A stretch of DNA of 64,000 bases from an uncultured Sulfurovum sp. (GCA_902727855.1 CACVAS010000107.1:124001-188000); one strand, 5' to 3'; shown: positions 20,026 through 29,033, counted from the first letter of the stretch. Translations and numbers: made by a program. The notes: a model not told the origin generated them from the letters alone.

Positions 20026-20052
20026 TAAGTTTAAAGTTATTTTTCAACTAGT

Positions 20053-20071
20053 TTTAGTCACATTGACTAAA
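20053..20071. promoter_or_regulatory. Palindrome upstream of the groES promoter, possible operator
   Basis: TTTAGTCA and TGACTAAA form a perfect 8-bp inverted repeat around a 3-base centre, about 28 bases upstream of the groES -35 and 35 bases from the divergent tRNA-Met -35. The short gap and position suit a dimeric DNA-binding protein better than a terminator. The binding protein is unknown; the sequence differs from CIRCE and from the HspR HAIR element. Confidence 0.4.
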
Positions 20072-20105
20072 CTATGATTGATTTTAATATTTTTTGAAAT
20101 TACTA

Positions 20106-20134
20106 TTGACAATAAAGCTTTCTTTTGCTAAAAT
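20106..20134 (+). promoter_or_regulatory. Promoter of tRNA-Met
   Basis: TTGACA (20106-20111), a 17-base spacer and TAAAAT (20129-20134) place the start of transcription about 12 bases before the mature tRNA 5' end. This is a strong consensus-like promoter, as expected for a stable RNA. Confidence 0.75.
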
Positions 20135-20152
20135 TCCGTCTCTTCACATTAA

Positions 20153-20229
20153 GTCAAGGTAGCTCAGCTGGTTAGAGCGCTGGTCTCATAAGCCGGAGGT
20201 CGAGGGTTCAAGTCCCTCTCTTGACACCA
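20153..20229 (+). tRNA. tRNA-Met (anticodon CAT)
   Basis: A 77-nt cloverleaf. The acceptor stem is GTCAAGG / TCTTGAC with one G-U pair, followed by ACCA, so CCA is encoded. The D arm contains AGCTCAGCTGGTTAGAGC. The anticodon arm is CTGGT-CTCATAA-GCCGG with anticodon CAT, and the T arm contains GGTTCAAGTCC. The paired first acceptor base and lack of three G-C pairs in the anticodon stem argue against the initiator. Elongator Met is most likely, though tRNA-Ile2 (modified CAT) cannot be excluded. Confidence 0.92.
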
Positions 20230-20403
20230 CTTTAATATAATCTAAATCTATAACTTACAAATCTTAATCTAAATAATTACACTCTTCTATTTCATTCTAT
20301 ATAATATTTTTAAATATTTAATCTTAAAAAATATAAAAATATGTTATTCTTGTGAAAGGTTGCATATTTTGCATGAATTTTAATGAAGATAAAGGGGTTT
20401 TTT

Positions 20404-20931
20404 ATGATGAGAAAAATAGGAATTGTACTTTTTTGTACGGTATTTGTAGGTACACTTTATGCGCGTGATATTACAGAGAGTCAAAAGTTTATTGGTATTG
20501 AAGCGGGTATTTCTGAGGTACAAGGTGGGATTGCAAGTGAAATAGATGGTAGTACTAGTAAAGGTACCACCTTTGGTTTACGTGTAGGAGCAAGGGCAGA
20601 AGAGTGGAGAACACTTTTTTCTGTCAATAACTTTGATGATGAAGGTCGCAATGTTGAGAAACTTCTTTTAGCCGTAGATTATCTATTTTTAGGTGAGGAT
20701 GCATTGGTTGATTATGCTATGCAACCCTATATTGGGCTGAATGCAGGATATGCAAACTATGAGAGTCTAGGTGTAGATGAAGATGGTTTTTTGTACGGTG
20801 GGCAAGCAGGTATTATTGTTGACATTGTAGAAGAGCTTAGTTTAGATATTGGGTTTAGGTATTCACTCTCTTCTTCAGATGCGCTAGATCATACACAAGA
20901 CATTATCTTTGGTATGGACTATAAGTTTTAG
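20404..20931 (+). CDS. Small outer-membrane beta-barrel protein
   Basis: A protein of about 175 residues with a Sec signal peptide (MMRKIGIVLFCTVFVGTLYA, cut before RD). Alternating amphipathic strands and Gly-rich turns follow (AGISEVQGG, GLRVGAR, QPYIGLNAGYANYE, FLYGGQAGIIVD), and it ends in DYKF with a terminal aromatic residue as in OmpA-type/porin-like barrels. An AAAGGGG sequence lies before the ATG pair at 20404/20407; the ATG at 20383 would add seven residues before the signal peptide. Specific function is not recognisable. The lipoprotein gene follows after 27 bases. Confidence 0.7.
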   Translation: MMRKIGIVLFCTVFVGTLYARDITESQKFIGIEAGISEVQGGIASEIDGSTSKGTTFGLRVGARAEEWRTLFSVNNFDDEGRNVEKLLLAVDYLFLGEDALVDYAMQPYIGLNAGYANYESLGVDEDGFLYGGQAGIIVDIVEELSLDIGFRYSLSSSDALDHTQDIIFGMDYKF

Positions 20932-20958
20932 AAGAGTAAGTTTAAAAAGGATAAATAA

Positions 20959-22353
20959 ATGAGAGTAATTATACATAGCATTGCTACATTTACATTGTTA
21001 GTACTTTTGTCTGCATGTGGAAGTAACAGTATTACGGATCCAGTGCAAAGTACTACCAGTGCTAGTGTAAATGGATATAAATTTAGTGAAGTAACAGATG
21101 CCATTACCATAGATTCTTACAAATCTTATAACATAAAGTTTAAATTGACTAAAGATGGTGTTGTTTTGCCTGATCAGACAGTGACATTTAAAGATTTTGA
21201 TTCTAAATATGGAACTCTGGAGAGCCCATTTACAACTACCAATAGTTCAGGTATAGGGTATTTTCGCTATACCCCACCAGTTGATATGCCAGCATCTGGG
21301 ACGCAGGTCACTTTACAGTTTTTTATCGCTACAACCAGTGAGACAACATCTTTAAGTCGAGATTTAAAACAAAATGTCATTTTAACATTTGGGTTTGATG
21401 CAAATGATGGTGGTGATGGTAGAGCAACAACATTGTCTATAAACTACTTAACAAGCACATGTGATGTAAACAAGGGTATGATAGGACATTACAATGTACA
21501 TGCCGTTGATGAGCGTTCAAATGTACCTATAGTGGGTATGGATGTTGAGGTATCACTCATTAATGGTGTAAAAAAACTTAATGGTAGTGCGATACAACAA
21601 GCAAGTGGAAGCTTACAAAATACAACACCATTCACATTTTCAGATTCAAGTGTTAATTTTGCAAGTTCGGGTATTACAGCAAATGATAATTTAATTGTTT
21701 TCCCAACCAGTGGAGCATATGAAATACCATACTTGGGTGGTTGGAATATTAACAATGTATCCAATAGTTTAGAACTATTTGGAAATTATAATAATATTAA
21801 TAGTATCAATAACCTCACTTATATTATAGGAAATGAAAAACGTATCTTAGGTGGAGAGAATGGTAGTGTAGGGGTATTGACTGCAGCACATATTGAAGTA
21901 ACAGATGCAATTACTGACAGTCAAGGTTATGCTTCTTTTGATGTAGTATTTGATCCTAGGCTCTCTGGACATACAGTGGTTATAGAAGCACATGGTGATG
22001 AGAATGGTCAACGTTATGGTATTGCAAAGAAAACATTTTTAAGATTACCTGGTGATGACTTTAATGCACCAGATGTAGAGATATTTAACACTGGTGGTAT
22101 ACGTACGGTGGGTGTTCCTATAACTATAAACCCATCATGTACAGGGACAGAAGCTCTGATAGATGTACCAATTTCTTTCAGTAGTTTTACTGTTGAACCG
22201 ACTGAAAACTGTGCGATTGTGGGAGGAGATTTTCATACAAATTCCGGAGGTGTTACAAGTGTAGAGGTTTTAACAGATGGTAACATTACAGCATCCGAGA
22301 CTTGTACGATTTCATGGGAAGGTGGACCTCAATCATTAAGATATGAGTACTAA
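20959..22353 (+). CDS. Lipoprotein with Ig-like domains
   Basis: A 464-residue protein with a lipoprotein signal peptide; the lipobox LSAC places the lipidated cysteine at about residue 20. The body is Ser/Thr/Asn-rich beta-sandwich sequence. A segment at about 35-125 (LPDQTVTFKDFDSKYGTL...TNSSGIGYFRYTPP) resembles bacterial Ig-like (Big_1-type) repeats, and a second such segment around 295-350 contains DSQGYASFDVVFDP. It is probably a surface or periplasmic lipoprotein, possibly a partner of the preceding barrel protein. I recognise no enzyme motif. Confidence 0.65.
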   Translation: MRVIIHSIATFTLLVLLSACGSNSITDPVQSTTSASVNGYKFSEVTDAITIDSYKSYNIKFKLTKDGVVLPDQTVTFKDFDSKYGTLESPFTTTNSSGIGYFRYTPPVDMPASGTQVTLQFFIATTSETTSLSRDLKQNVILTFGFDANDGGDGRATTLSINYLTSTCDVNKGMIGHYNVHAVDERSNVPIVGMDVEVSLINGVKKLNGSAIQQASGSLQNTTPFTFSDSSVNFASSGITANDNLIVFPTSGAYEIPYLGGWNINNVSNSLELFGNYNNINSINNLTYIIGNEKRILGGENGSVGVLTAAHIEVTDAITDSQGYASFDVVFDPRLSGHTVVIEAHGDENGQRYGIAKKTFLRLPGDDFNAPDVEIFNTGGIRTVGVPITINPSCTGTEALIDVPISFSSFTVEPTENCAIVGGDFHTNSGGVTSVEVLTDGNITASETCTISWEGGPQSLRYEY

Positions 22354-22470
22354 TTTCTACTTCTGCGTTAACTATAGATAGTTGGGGTTCTACCCTGGCT
22401 ATACTTCAAGCATAAACTTCAATACTTTCTACTATAATTTCAGCATATATTTCATAACTTAGGTATTACG

Positions 22471-23736
22471 ATGATAGATTTAAAATACATACAGAAAAAT
22501 TTTGATGAAGCAAGTGTAAAGCTTCAAAAAAAAGGTGTTGATACTCAAACACTTACAGAACTTGAAAAGCGTTTTAGTGAACTCAAAGAGGCAAATGCAA
22601 CGTTAGAGTCTATGAAAGCGGAGCAAAACAGTATGTCTAAACTCTTTGGTCAGTACAAAAGAGAAGGTAAGGATATTGTAGAGCTAAAAGCCAAAGTAGA
22701 TGCCAATAAAGAAGCAATGGTACCCATGCAAGAGAAGGCAAGGGAAGCAGAAGAAGCACTCAATGCTTTAGCTCTGTCTATGCCTAACTTCCCAGATGAC
22801 TCTGTACCAGCGGGTGCTGATGAAGAGGATAATGTAGAGTTGCGTAGGATTTTAGAACCTAAAACATTTTCTTTCACACCAAAAGAGCATTGGGAACTCT
22901 CGGAAATCAATGGATGGATAGACTTTGAACGTGGTGTAAAACTTGCAAAATCTCGTTTTGCTATTTTAAAAGGTGAAGCTTCTAGGTTAGAGCGTGCACT
23001 CATTAATTTCTTTTTAGACATGAACCGTGATCAAGGTTTTGTAGAGTACTCTGTACCGTTTATCAATAATGCTACGATGCTACAAGGTACAGGACAACTT
23101 CCAAAGTTTGGAGATGATTTGTTTAAGATAGATGATGAAGATTTATATCTCATCCCTACAGCAGAAGTGCCGTTAACCAATATGTATCATGATGAGATAC
23201 TCTCTGAGAAAGATTTGCCACTACTTATGACAGGGTATACACCATGTTTTAGAAAAGAAGCAGGTTCAGCAGGTCGTGATACAAGAGGTATTATAAGGCA
23301 ACACCAGTTTAACAAGGTAGAGATGGTTGCCATAGCCCATCCAGAAAAATCTCAAGAAGTTTTTGAAATGATGGTTGATAATGCATCCAATATACTTACA
23401 CAGTTGGGTCTTCCTCATAGAGTCGTAGAGTTATGTGGAGGTGACTTAGGTTTCTCCGCAGCCACAACCATAGACTTAGAAGTATGGTTACCTGGACAAA
23501 ACCAATACCGCGAAATCTCTTCTATTTCAAATACTCGAGACTTCCAAGCAAGACGCGCAAAGATTCGTTTTAAAGCAGAGGCTTCAGACGATAAAAAGAG
23601 TAAGAAAAATAGATTGGTACATACTCTTAACGGTTCTGCATTGGCTGTGGGACGTACTATTGTGGCTATTATGGAGAATTATCAAAATGAAGATGGAAGT
23701 ATTGAGATTCCTGAGGTGTTAAAAGCATACATGTAG
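22471..23736 (+). CDS. serS: Seryl-tRNA synthetase
   Basis: A 421-residue class II synthetase. The N-terminal antiparallel coiled-coil arm (about 25-105) binds tRNA-Ser. The catalytic core has the [15 protein letters not shown] segment, motif 2 ([20 protein letters not shown]) and motif 3 ([19 protein letters not shown]). Length and domain order are normal. It ends the left housekeeping block, just before the DGR. Confidence 0.98.
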   Translation: MIDLKYIQKNFDEASVKLQKKGVDTQTLTELEKRFSELKEANATLESMKAEQNSMSKLFGQYKREGKDIVELKAKVDANKEAMVPMQEKAREAEEALNALALSMPNFPDDSVPAGADEEDNVELRRILEPKTFSFTPKEHWELSEINGWIDFERGVKLAKSRFAILKGEASRLERALINFFLDMNRDQGFVEYSVPFINNATMLQGTGQLPKFGDDLFKIDDEDLYLIPTAEVPLTNMYHDEILSEKDLPLLMTGYTPCFRKEAGSAGRDTRGIIRQHQFNKVEMVAIAHPEKSQEVFEMMVDNASNILTQLGLPHRVVELCGGDLGFSAATTIDLEVWLPGQNQYREISSISNTRDFQARRAKIRFKAEASDDKKSKKNRLVHTLNGSALAVGRTIVAIMENYQNEDGSIEIPEVLKAYM

Positions 23737-23839
23737 GGTGTTTTTATTGGTCATTACCTTTCGTTGATGCGATAGCAATCAACCCTTACAGTTACCAAAG
23801 CACCCAAAACCATAATTTAAGTTTATTTTAAGCTAAAAT

Positions 23840-23868
23840 TTGAGAGAGAGAGAGCTATTTGCTATACT
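23840..23868 (+). promoter_or_regulatory. Promoter of the large DGR target with GA repeat in spacer
   Basis: TTGAGA (23840-23845), a 17-base spacer and TATACT (23863-23868) fit a sigma-70 promoter. The -35 and first half of the spacer are a dinucleotide tract, (GA)6G at 23842-23854. Gain or loss of one GA unit would keep TTGAGA but change the spacing to 19 or 15, so expression could be phase-variable. The promoter call is by eye; the variability is inference. Confidence 0.55.
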
Positions 23869-23895
23869 GATAACAAAATATTATGAGGGTTAAAA

Positions 23896-26800
23896 ATGTT
23901 CTATCTCAAAAAACGACTACTGTCTCTCTTCCTTGTGGCTTCTATGTCGCTTACGTCACTTCAAGCATCATCAGAAGAGCATAATCTTACTGACGAACAA
24001 TTGCATGCGTTCATGGGTATCATCACTAACTTTATACTAAGCTCTCCTACTCAAAAAGAACTGGTTTTTGAAAAGATAGAAGCGTATGCACAAAGTGATG
24101 GTAACACCAGTACTCCTAACATAAACGACTATACCCACGCACAAGTAACAGGTGTAGACAACAGAACCATTACGCCACTCAATGAGGCTATAGCTTTACT
24201 GGATACCACAGAGGTAGACAGTACAGCTAAGATACAAGAGATACTAGACACCATACTCTCCACCCCTCCAGCCCTTACCCTTGTGGGGGATGCAAACTTC
24301 ACACTAGAAGTCAACACACCTTACACAGAGCTAGGTGCCACAGCCATAGACGTACTAGATGGAAATCTTACATCTAGCATCGTCATAAGTGGAAGTGTAG
24401 ACATGCAGACTTTAGGGAGACAAACACTCACCTACAGTGTTACAGATATGGACAACAACACTGCCACAGTAGAGAGAAATGTAAGCGTAGTAGACAGCAC
24501 CCCACCAGTCATAGCCTTAACTGGGGCTAACCCACAAACCATAGAAGTACACACCCCTTACACAGAACTAGGTGCTACAGCCACAGATAACTATGATACC
24601 AACCTCACAGGGAATATAGTCATCAACATTACAGACACAAATATCAATGTTGTAGGGACTTACAATGTGTACTATGATGTAAATGATACCTCTGGTAATG
24701 AAGCACTACAAGTGACCAGAACCGTCCATGTAGCAGACACCACCCCACCCACATTCACCTCAGAGGACAACACCACAGTAGCAGAAAACCAAACAGATGC
24801 CATTACCCTGCAAGCCACAGATGCGAGTGCTATTACCTACAGCATTAGTGGAGGAGACAGTGCAGACTTTGATGTCAATGCTACTACCGGAGTAGTTACC
24901 TTTAAAGTAGCATCTGACTTTGAGACAAAAGACCTCTACACATTTACCGCAACCGCTACAGATGTGTATGGAAATGAGAGTACGCAAGAGGTGACGGTAA
25001 ACATTTCAAACCTTAATGATAATCCTCCTATGCTGAATACATCTCATTATAATGTTGTATGGGGTTCTCATCTTATAAGTGTTTCTGGTAGTGGTTTAAC
25101 TACTTTTGCCATTGATGATATGAATGGTGATGATAGCTTAGATTTTGTAGTAGGAAATGATGGTGATAATAATATAATATTGTTAGATAATGATGGAAAT
25201 ACAACTTTTTCAGAAAGTTTTGCCACATCAAATATAGAATCCGAATCTGTGTTTATTATAGATATGGATTTAGATGGAGACAAAGATATCGTCTCTGCAG
25301 AAGATGATTCAGATTCAGTAAGATGGTATGAAAATGATGGGAATCAAACATTTACAGAACATGTTATCTCAAGCAATGCAGATGGTGCATTTTCTGTTAT
25401 GGTTGCAGATGTAGACAATGATGGAGACATGGATGTGCTCTCTGCATCACAAAATGATAATAAGATAGCATGGTACGAGAATGATGGGAATCAAACATTT
25501 ACAGAACATGTTATCTCAAGCAATGCAAGCGGTGCCATTTCTGTGCAGGTTGCAGATGTAGACAGTGATGGAGACATGGATGTGCTCTCTGCATCACAAA
25601 ATGATAATAAGATAGCATGGTACGAGAATGATGGGAATCAAACATTTACAGAACATGTTATCTCAAGCAATGCAAGCGGTGCCATTTCTGTGCAGGTTGC
25701 AGATGTAGACAGTGATGGAGATATGGATGTGCTCTCTGCATCACAATATGATGATAAGATAGCATGGTACGAGAATGATGGTAATCAAACATTTACAGAA
25801 CATGTTATCTCAAGCAATGCAGATGGTGCATATACCGTGAATATAGAAGACATAGACAATGATGGAGATATAGATGTACTTTCTACTTCTGTAAATGATG
25901 ACAAAATTGCATGGTACGAGAATGATGGTAACCAAACATTTACTGAGCACATTGTATCTACCTCTCTAATAAACCCACATAATATATTTGCAAGAGATAT
26001 AAATAACAATGGTAAACAAAATATTGTATCTGCTTCCTATAATTCAAATGATATAGCATGGTATGAGCAAAATCTAGGGTTGTTTGTAATAGAGAACAAT
26101 GAAACAGTAGGTACCCTAGTAGCCACAGACCAAGATGGTGATATGTTAACCTATAGTCTATCTGGAGAGGATGCAGCACTCTTTAACATAGATAGCCATA
26201 CGGGAGCATTAACCTTTATAGGTGCACCAAACTTTGAAAATCCAATAGACAGTAATGGAGATAATGATTACAATATCATCGTATCAGTCACTGATGGAAA
26301 TGCTACAGTGGAGGAAGAACTCATTATTCGAATAGAAGATGAAGCGGATGTTGTACCTATACTCAACAACGCTACGTTCACTGTAATAGAAAATGCACTA
26401 GACAATCACTACATAGGTAGAGTAAGCATAAGCAACTCTGGTGATACTCCTATCACAAGTTATAGACTAGAGGGTAGTACAGACTTTGACATTGATAGTA
26501 GTGGTAACATACGTGTGGCATCTGGAGCAGATATAGACTATGAAACGACAATATCTTATGCACTAACCGTATATGCTTCTAACGATGCAGGGGAGAGTAA
26601 TGAAGCCAATGTGACTATAAATGTGTTGGATATTACTGTACCTGTACTGGTTACGACACCACTTTACAGTAGTGACAGTAATTTCACCTTTGAAGTACTA
26701 GGTGATGATGCAGACATTATGTTTCTTGATGGGGTAGATACTACATATATGTTTGATGGAACTACAGTAGAACATACCTTACAAAAAGATGAGAACAATA

Positions 26801-28278
26801 CTGTAACAATACAAGCAAACAGTATCCTGAATGAAGTAGCCTCTTTTACACTGCTTGAGACCCTAGATATCAATTTAACAGATCAAAGTATTACTCCTGT
26901 TATAAACTCTATAAATAGAAGTAATAGCTACGCAAAGTATTATAGTTTTAAAACAGACAGAGAACATAATCTTACCATAGATATGATGGCAAGTTTTGAT
27001 ACCTATCTATTCTTGTTAGATGCAAATAAAACACAACTCTATAGTAATGATGATGGTGGAGAAGGTGTCAATTCTAGATTTACTGACCTTATATTGCCAG
27101 CAGGTAAGTACTTTATAGAAGCTACGACATTTGGTAGTCACACTACTGGACTATTTAATTTGAATATCAAAGATAATACAGAACAAAATGACACAACTCC
27201 ACCAGAAGAACCTACTCTAACAGCAGAAGCTCCAACTGAAACCAGTGACACCAACACAACAGTAGAGGTCAACGGAGAAGTAGGTGCTACGGTGTATGTC
27301 AATGGTCAGGCAGTGGGTGTCATAGGGGCAGACGGTAAAGTACTTGTGACTCTCCCTTTAGTATTGGGAGACAATACTTTTAGTGTAACCCTTAAAGATG
27401 AGGCAGGTAATGAGAGTAGTGTATTGAGTATTGAAGTGACGATGTTAGACACTACGCCACCACTCTTCACCTCAGATGACAATGCCACAGTAGCAGAAAA
27501 CCAAATAGATGCCATTACCCTACAAGCCACAGATGCAAGTACTATTACCTACAGCATCAGTGGAGGAGACAGTGCAGACTTTGATGTCAATGCTACTACC
27601 GGAGTAGTCACCTTTAAAGTAGCACCTGACTTTGAGACAAAAGACCTCTACACATTTACAGCCACTGCTACGGATGCCTATGGGAATGAGGGTACGCAAG
27701 AGGTGGCGGTAAGCATTTTAGATGTGGTGGAAACTGTAGGGCTTAAGAAGACAGGACAGACTACCGTTTATGTGGCTAATGACGATGGTGACTACCAAAA
27801 AGGTGTCACACCAAGCTACACTAGAGATGACAATAAGAGCATAGTCACAGACCACATCACAGGACTACAGTGGGCAGATGATGTCAACGTCAGTAGCTCT
27901 AGCATGAGAAAACAGTGGCTCACACCAACCAACTACGACATCTGTAGAGGGCAAAACGGACAGACACAAGACACAAATAAATGTACAGATACTTTTGGAG
28001 ATACAGCAACTACGTATTGTACCAATCTTACTTTGGGTGGGTATAACGATTGGCGATTACCAAATATAGAAGAGCTCGTATTTATCACAGACAAAGGTAG
28101 GGTAAGTCCAGCCATTAACCCTGTATTTGAAAATGTTAGCACTAACAATTATTGGTCGTCTACCACGCACGCTTCTAACACGAGTAGCGCGTGGGTTGTC
28201 AACTTCTACTACGGCTATGACTATGGCAATATCAAGACCGCTAGCCTCTATGTTCGGTGCGTAAGAGACGGACAGTAA
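23896..28278 (+). CDS. DGR target 1: large modular secreted protein with C-terminal variable DUF1566/C-type-lectin-like domain
   Basis: A 1460-residue protein. Domain order by eye: Sec signal peptide (to about residue 25, SLQA-SS); two DUF5011-like Ig modules (about 125-285); a cadherin-like module (about 285-375); FG-GAP/VCBS-like 49-residue repeats with calcium-type DxDxDGD loops (about 400-720); further cadherin-like modules (about 725-920); a pre-peptidase C-terminal (PPC)-like domain (about 1015-1095); an Ig-like module; a near copy of the first cadherin module (about 1190-1275); and a DUF1566 domain (about 1330-1460) with NDWRLPNIEEL. Residues about 1414-1460 are variable region 1, matching the template at 28444-28590. 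The modular stalk suggests an exported adhesin or receptor that displays the variable ligand-binding face. Its ligand is unknown. Confidence 0.88.
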   Translation: MFYLKKRLLSLFLVASMSLTSLQASSEEHNLTDEQLHAFMGIITNFILSSPTQKELVFEKIEAYAQSDGNTSTPNINDYTHAQVTGVDNRTITPLNEAIALLDTTEVDSTAKIQEILDTILSTPPALTLVGDANFTLEVNTPYTELGATAIDVLDGNLTSSIVISGSVDMQTLGRQTLTYSVTDMDNNTATVERNVSVVDSTPPVIALTGANPQTIEVHTPYTELGATATDNYDTNLTGNIVINITDTNINVVGTYNVYYDVNDTSGNEALQVTRTVHVADTTPPTFTSEDNTTVAENQTDAITLQATDASAITYSISGGDSADFDVNATTGVVTFKVASDFETKDLYTFTATATDVYGNESTQEVTVNISNLNDNPPMLNTSHYNVVWGSHLISVSGSGLTTFAIDDMNGDDSLDFVVGNDGDNNIILLDNDGNTTFSESFATSNIESESVFIIDMDLDGDKDIVSAEDDSDSVRWYENDGNQTFTEHVISSNADGAFSVMVADVDNDGDMDVLSASQNDNKIAWYENDGNQTFTEHVISSNASGAISVQVADVDSDGDMDVLSASQNDNKIAWYENDGNQTFTEHVISSNASGAISVQVADVDSDGDMDVLSASQYDDKIAWYENDGNQTFTEHVISSNADGAYTVNIEDIDNDGDIDVLSTSVNDDKIAWYENDGNQTFTEHIVSTSLINPHNIFARDINNNGKQNIVSASYNSNDIAWYEQNLGLFVIENNETVGTLVATDQDGDMLTYSLSGEDAALFNIDSHTGALTFIGAPNFENPIDSNGDNDYNIIVSVTDGNATVEEELIIRIEDEADVVPILNNATFTVIENALDNHYIGRVSISNSGDTPITSYRLEGSTDFDIDSSGNIRVASGADIDYETTISYALTVYASNDAGESNEANVTINVLDITVPVLVTTPLYSSDSNFTFEVLGDDADIMFLDGVDTTYMFDGTTVEHTLQKDENNTVTIQANSILNEVASFTLLETLDINLTDQSITPVINSINRSNSYAKYYSFKTDREHNLTIDMMASFDTYLFLLDANKTQLYSNDDGGEGVNSRFTDLILPAGKYFIEATTFGSHTTGLFNLNIKDNTEQNDTTPPEEPTLTAEAPTETSDTNTTVEVNGEVGATVYVNGQAVGVIGADGKVLVTLPLVLGDNTFSVTLKDEAGNESSVLSIEVTMLDTTPPLFTSDDNATVAENQIDAITLQATDASTITYSISGGDSADFDVNATTGVVTFKVAPDFETKDLYTFTATATDAYGNEGTQEVAVSILDVVETVGLKKTGQTTVYVANDDGDYQKGVTPSYTRDDNKSIVTDHITGLQWADDVNVSSSSMRKQWLTPTNYDICRGQNGQTQDTNKCTDTFGDTATTYCTNLTLGGYNDWRLPNIEELVFITDKGRVSPAINPVFENVSTNNYWSSTTHASNTSSAWVVNFYYGYDYGNIKTASLYVRCVRDGQ
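25324..26061 (+). repeat. Five tandem 147-bp repeats inside DGR target 1
   Basis: The TGGTA(C/T)GA segment recurs at 25324, 25471, 25618, 25765, 25912 and, more diverged, 26059, always 147 bases apart. The units starting 25471 and 25618 are nearly identical. Each encodes 49 residues with WYENDGNQTFTEHV and a DxDxDGDxDV loop, an FG-GAP/VCBS-like blade. The array could expand or contract by recombination without a frameshift. Confidence 0.9.
28132..28278 (+). repeat. DGR variable region 1 (VR1)
   Basis: 147 bases aligned without gaps to the template at a fixed offset of 312. There are 13 substitutions at template adenines, spread over 10 AAY codons, plus one G to C at 28273. The 3' part from TATGTTCGG to the stop is otherwise identical and would be the IMH region. 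It encodes the last 49 residues of target 1, with changes such as Asn to His, Ser, Tyr, Gly, Ile, Ala and Leu. It ends exactly at the stop codon. Confidence 0.95.
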
Positions 28279-28443
28279 CTTGACCTTTGGTTTTAGGGTG
28301 TTGTGTACGGTTACGCCAGAGTTTGCAGACCAACATCTGCAAAGCGTGCGACATTTACTGTGCGGCCCTTTTGCCAAAGTGCATAAAGATACGGCTGTGG
28401 TTATTGAAAGCTCTCTAATCATAGCCAATAAAATAAAGGGTTT
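28279..28443 (+). other. Spacer between VR1 and TR
   Basis: No gene. It contains a perfect 8-bp hairpin, TTTGCAGA / TCTGCAAA with a 6-base loop, at 28322-28343, starting 44 bases after VR1. The base composition is more GC-rich than the surroundings. Transcription of the template RNA probably begins in or before this spacer, but I see no clear promoter. Confidence 0.5.
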
Positions 28444-28590
28444 AATGTTAGCACTAACAATTATTGGTCGTCTACCACGAACGCTTCTAACACGAGTAAC
28501 GCGTGGGTTGTCAACTTCAACAACGGCAATGACAATAACAATAACAAGACCAATAGCAACTATGTTCGGTGCGTAAGAGACGGAGAGTAA
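28444..28590 (+). repeat. DGR template repeat (TR)
   Basis: An invariant donor of about 147 bases with 15 AAC/AAT codons at the positions that vary in the targets. Read in the target frame it would be an Asn-rich version of the lectin-like end, terminating in GAG-TAA where both VRs have CAG-TAA. AAY codons cannot mutate to stops when the first two bases change, a known design feature of DGR templates. It ends 22 bases before the avd start, so the avd leader may form part of the structured template RNA. Confidence 0.95.
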
Positions 28591-28612
28591 ATATATAAAA
28601 GAGGAGAAAAAC

Positions 28613-28960
28613 ATGGGTAGTGAAAATCTTCCTATTTTTAAGTCAGCTTTAGAGTTAGCTGTCTATATGGAGCAGATAGTCAAAGGTTTTGAAAAGTACC
28701 ATAAGTATACCATGGGAGTAGACTTGCGTGAAAAGAGTAAAGATATACTCTACCTCATAAACAGAGCAAACCTAAGCGACAATAAAAAACTAGCCATCAC
28801 CAACTTGCGTGATGGCTGTGAAGACATGAAGATGCTTATACAGCTAAGTAAAGAACTAGAAGCATTTAAGTCATTTAAGCAGTTTGAGTATAGTTCTATG
28901 CTTGTAGTGGGTGTGTGTAAGCAAGCCCAAGGATGGCTAGGTAAGCAACGCGTTGTGTAG
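28613..28960 (+). CDS. avd: Avd-like four-helix-bundle protein of the DGR
   Basis: A 115-residue, mostly helical protein with basic patches (MGVDLREKSKDILYLINRAN, SDNKKLAITNLRDGCEDMK, SKELEAFKSFKQFEY). It resembles the accessory variability determinant / S23-type four-helix family. In BPP-1, Avd forms a pentamer that binds the RT and template RNA and is needed for mutagenic retrohoming. It has a GAGGAG ribosome-binding site and lies between TR and RT, a typical position. The assignment rests on size, helical character and context. Confidence 0.85.
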   Translation: MGSENLPIFKSALELAVYMEQIVKGFEKYHKYTMGVDLREKSKDILYLINRANLSDNKKLAITNLRDGCEDMKMLIQLSKELEAFKSFKQFEYSSMLVVGVCKQAQGWLGKQRVV

Positions 28961-28980
28961 GGGGTGATTTCTATCACACC
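28958..28980. repeat. GTAGGG-type intergenic palindrome (copy 2)
   Basis: It begins GTAGGGG at the avd stop codon and contains a GTGAT / ATCAC stem with a TTCT loop, ending CACC. The outer frame matches the palindromes at 30742 and 37818. It may act as a terminator or processing site between avd and the RT, but no T-run follows. Confidence 0.45.
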
Positions 28981-29033
28981 AATAAAAACATGAATGAGAT
29001 AAAAGGTTGTTTTGTAATATATATACAAATAGT

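Noticed and set aside
19958-20052. CIRCE/HrcA operator before groES
   Set aside because: The TTAGCACTC-N9-GAGTGCTAA pattern was looked for and not seen; only the TTTAGTCA palindrome further upstream is present.
20153-20229. tRNA-Met as an attachment site of an integrated element
   Set aside because: No integrase or duplicated tRNA 3' end is visible nearby, and flanking genes are ordinary.
23737-23839. Seventh GTAGGG palindrome after serS
   Set aside because: It begins GTAGGGTG, but no matching stem closes with CACC at a similar distance. A GTTGAT/ATCAAC foldback near 23763 exists but has no T-run, so no call is made.
25324-26061. CRISPR-like array
   Set aside because: The 147-base period is in frame (49 codons), without spacer-repeat alternation, and encodes FG-GAP-like blades.
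28280-28576. 98-codon plus-strand ORF covering the spacer and TR
   Set aside because: It reads TR in a different frame from the targets and gives no recognisable protein. The region is explained as template RNA.
28057-28614. 185-codon minus-strand ORF crossing VR1, spacer and TR
   Set aside because: It is antisense to target 1 and the template; the two similar halves are just VR1 and TR read backwards. No ribosome-binding site or protein family is recognisable.
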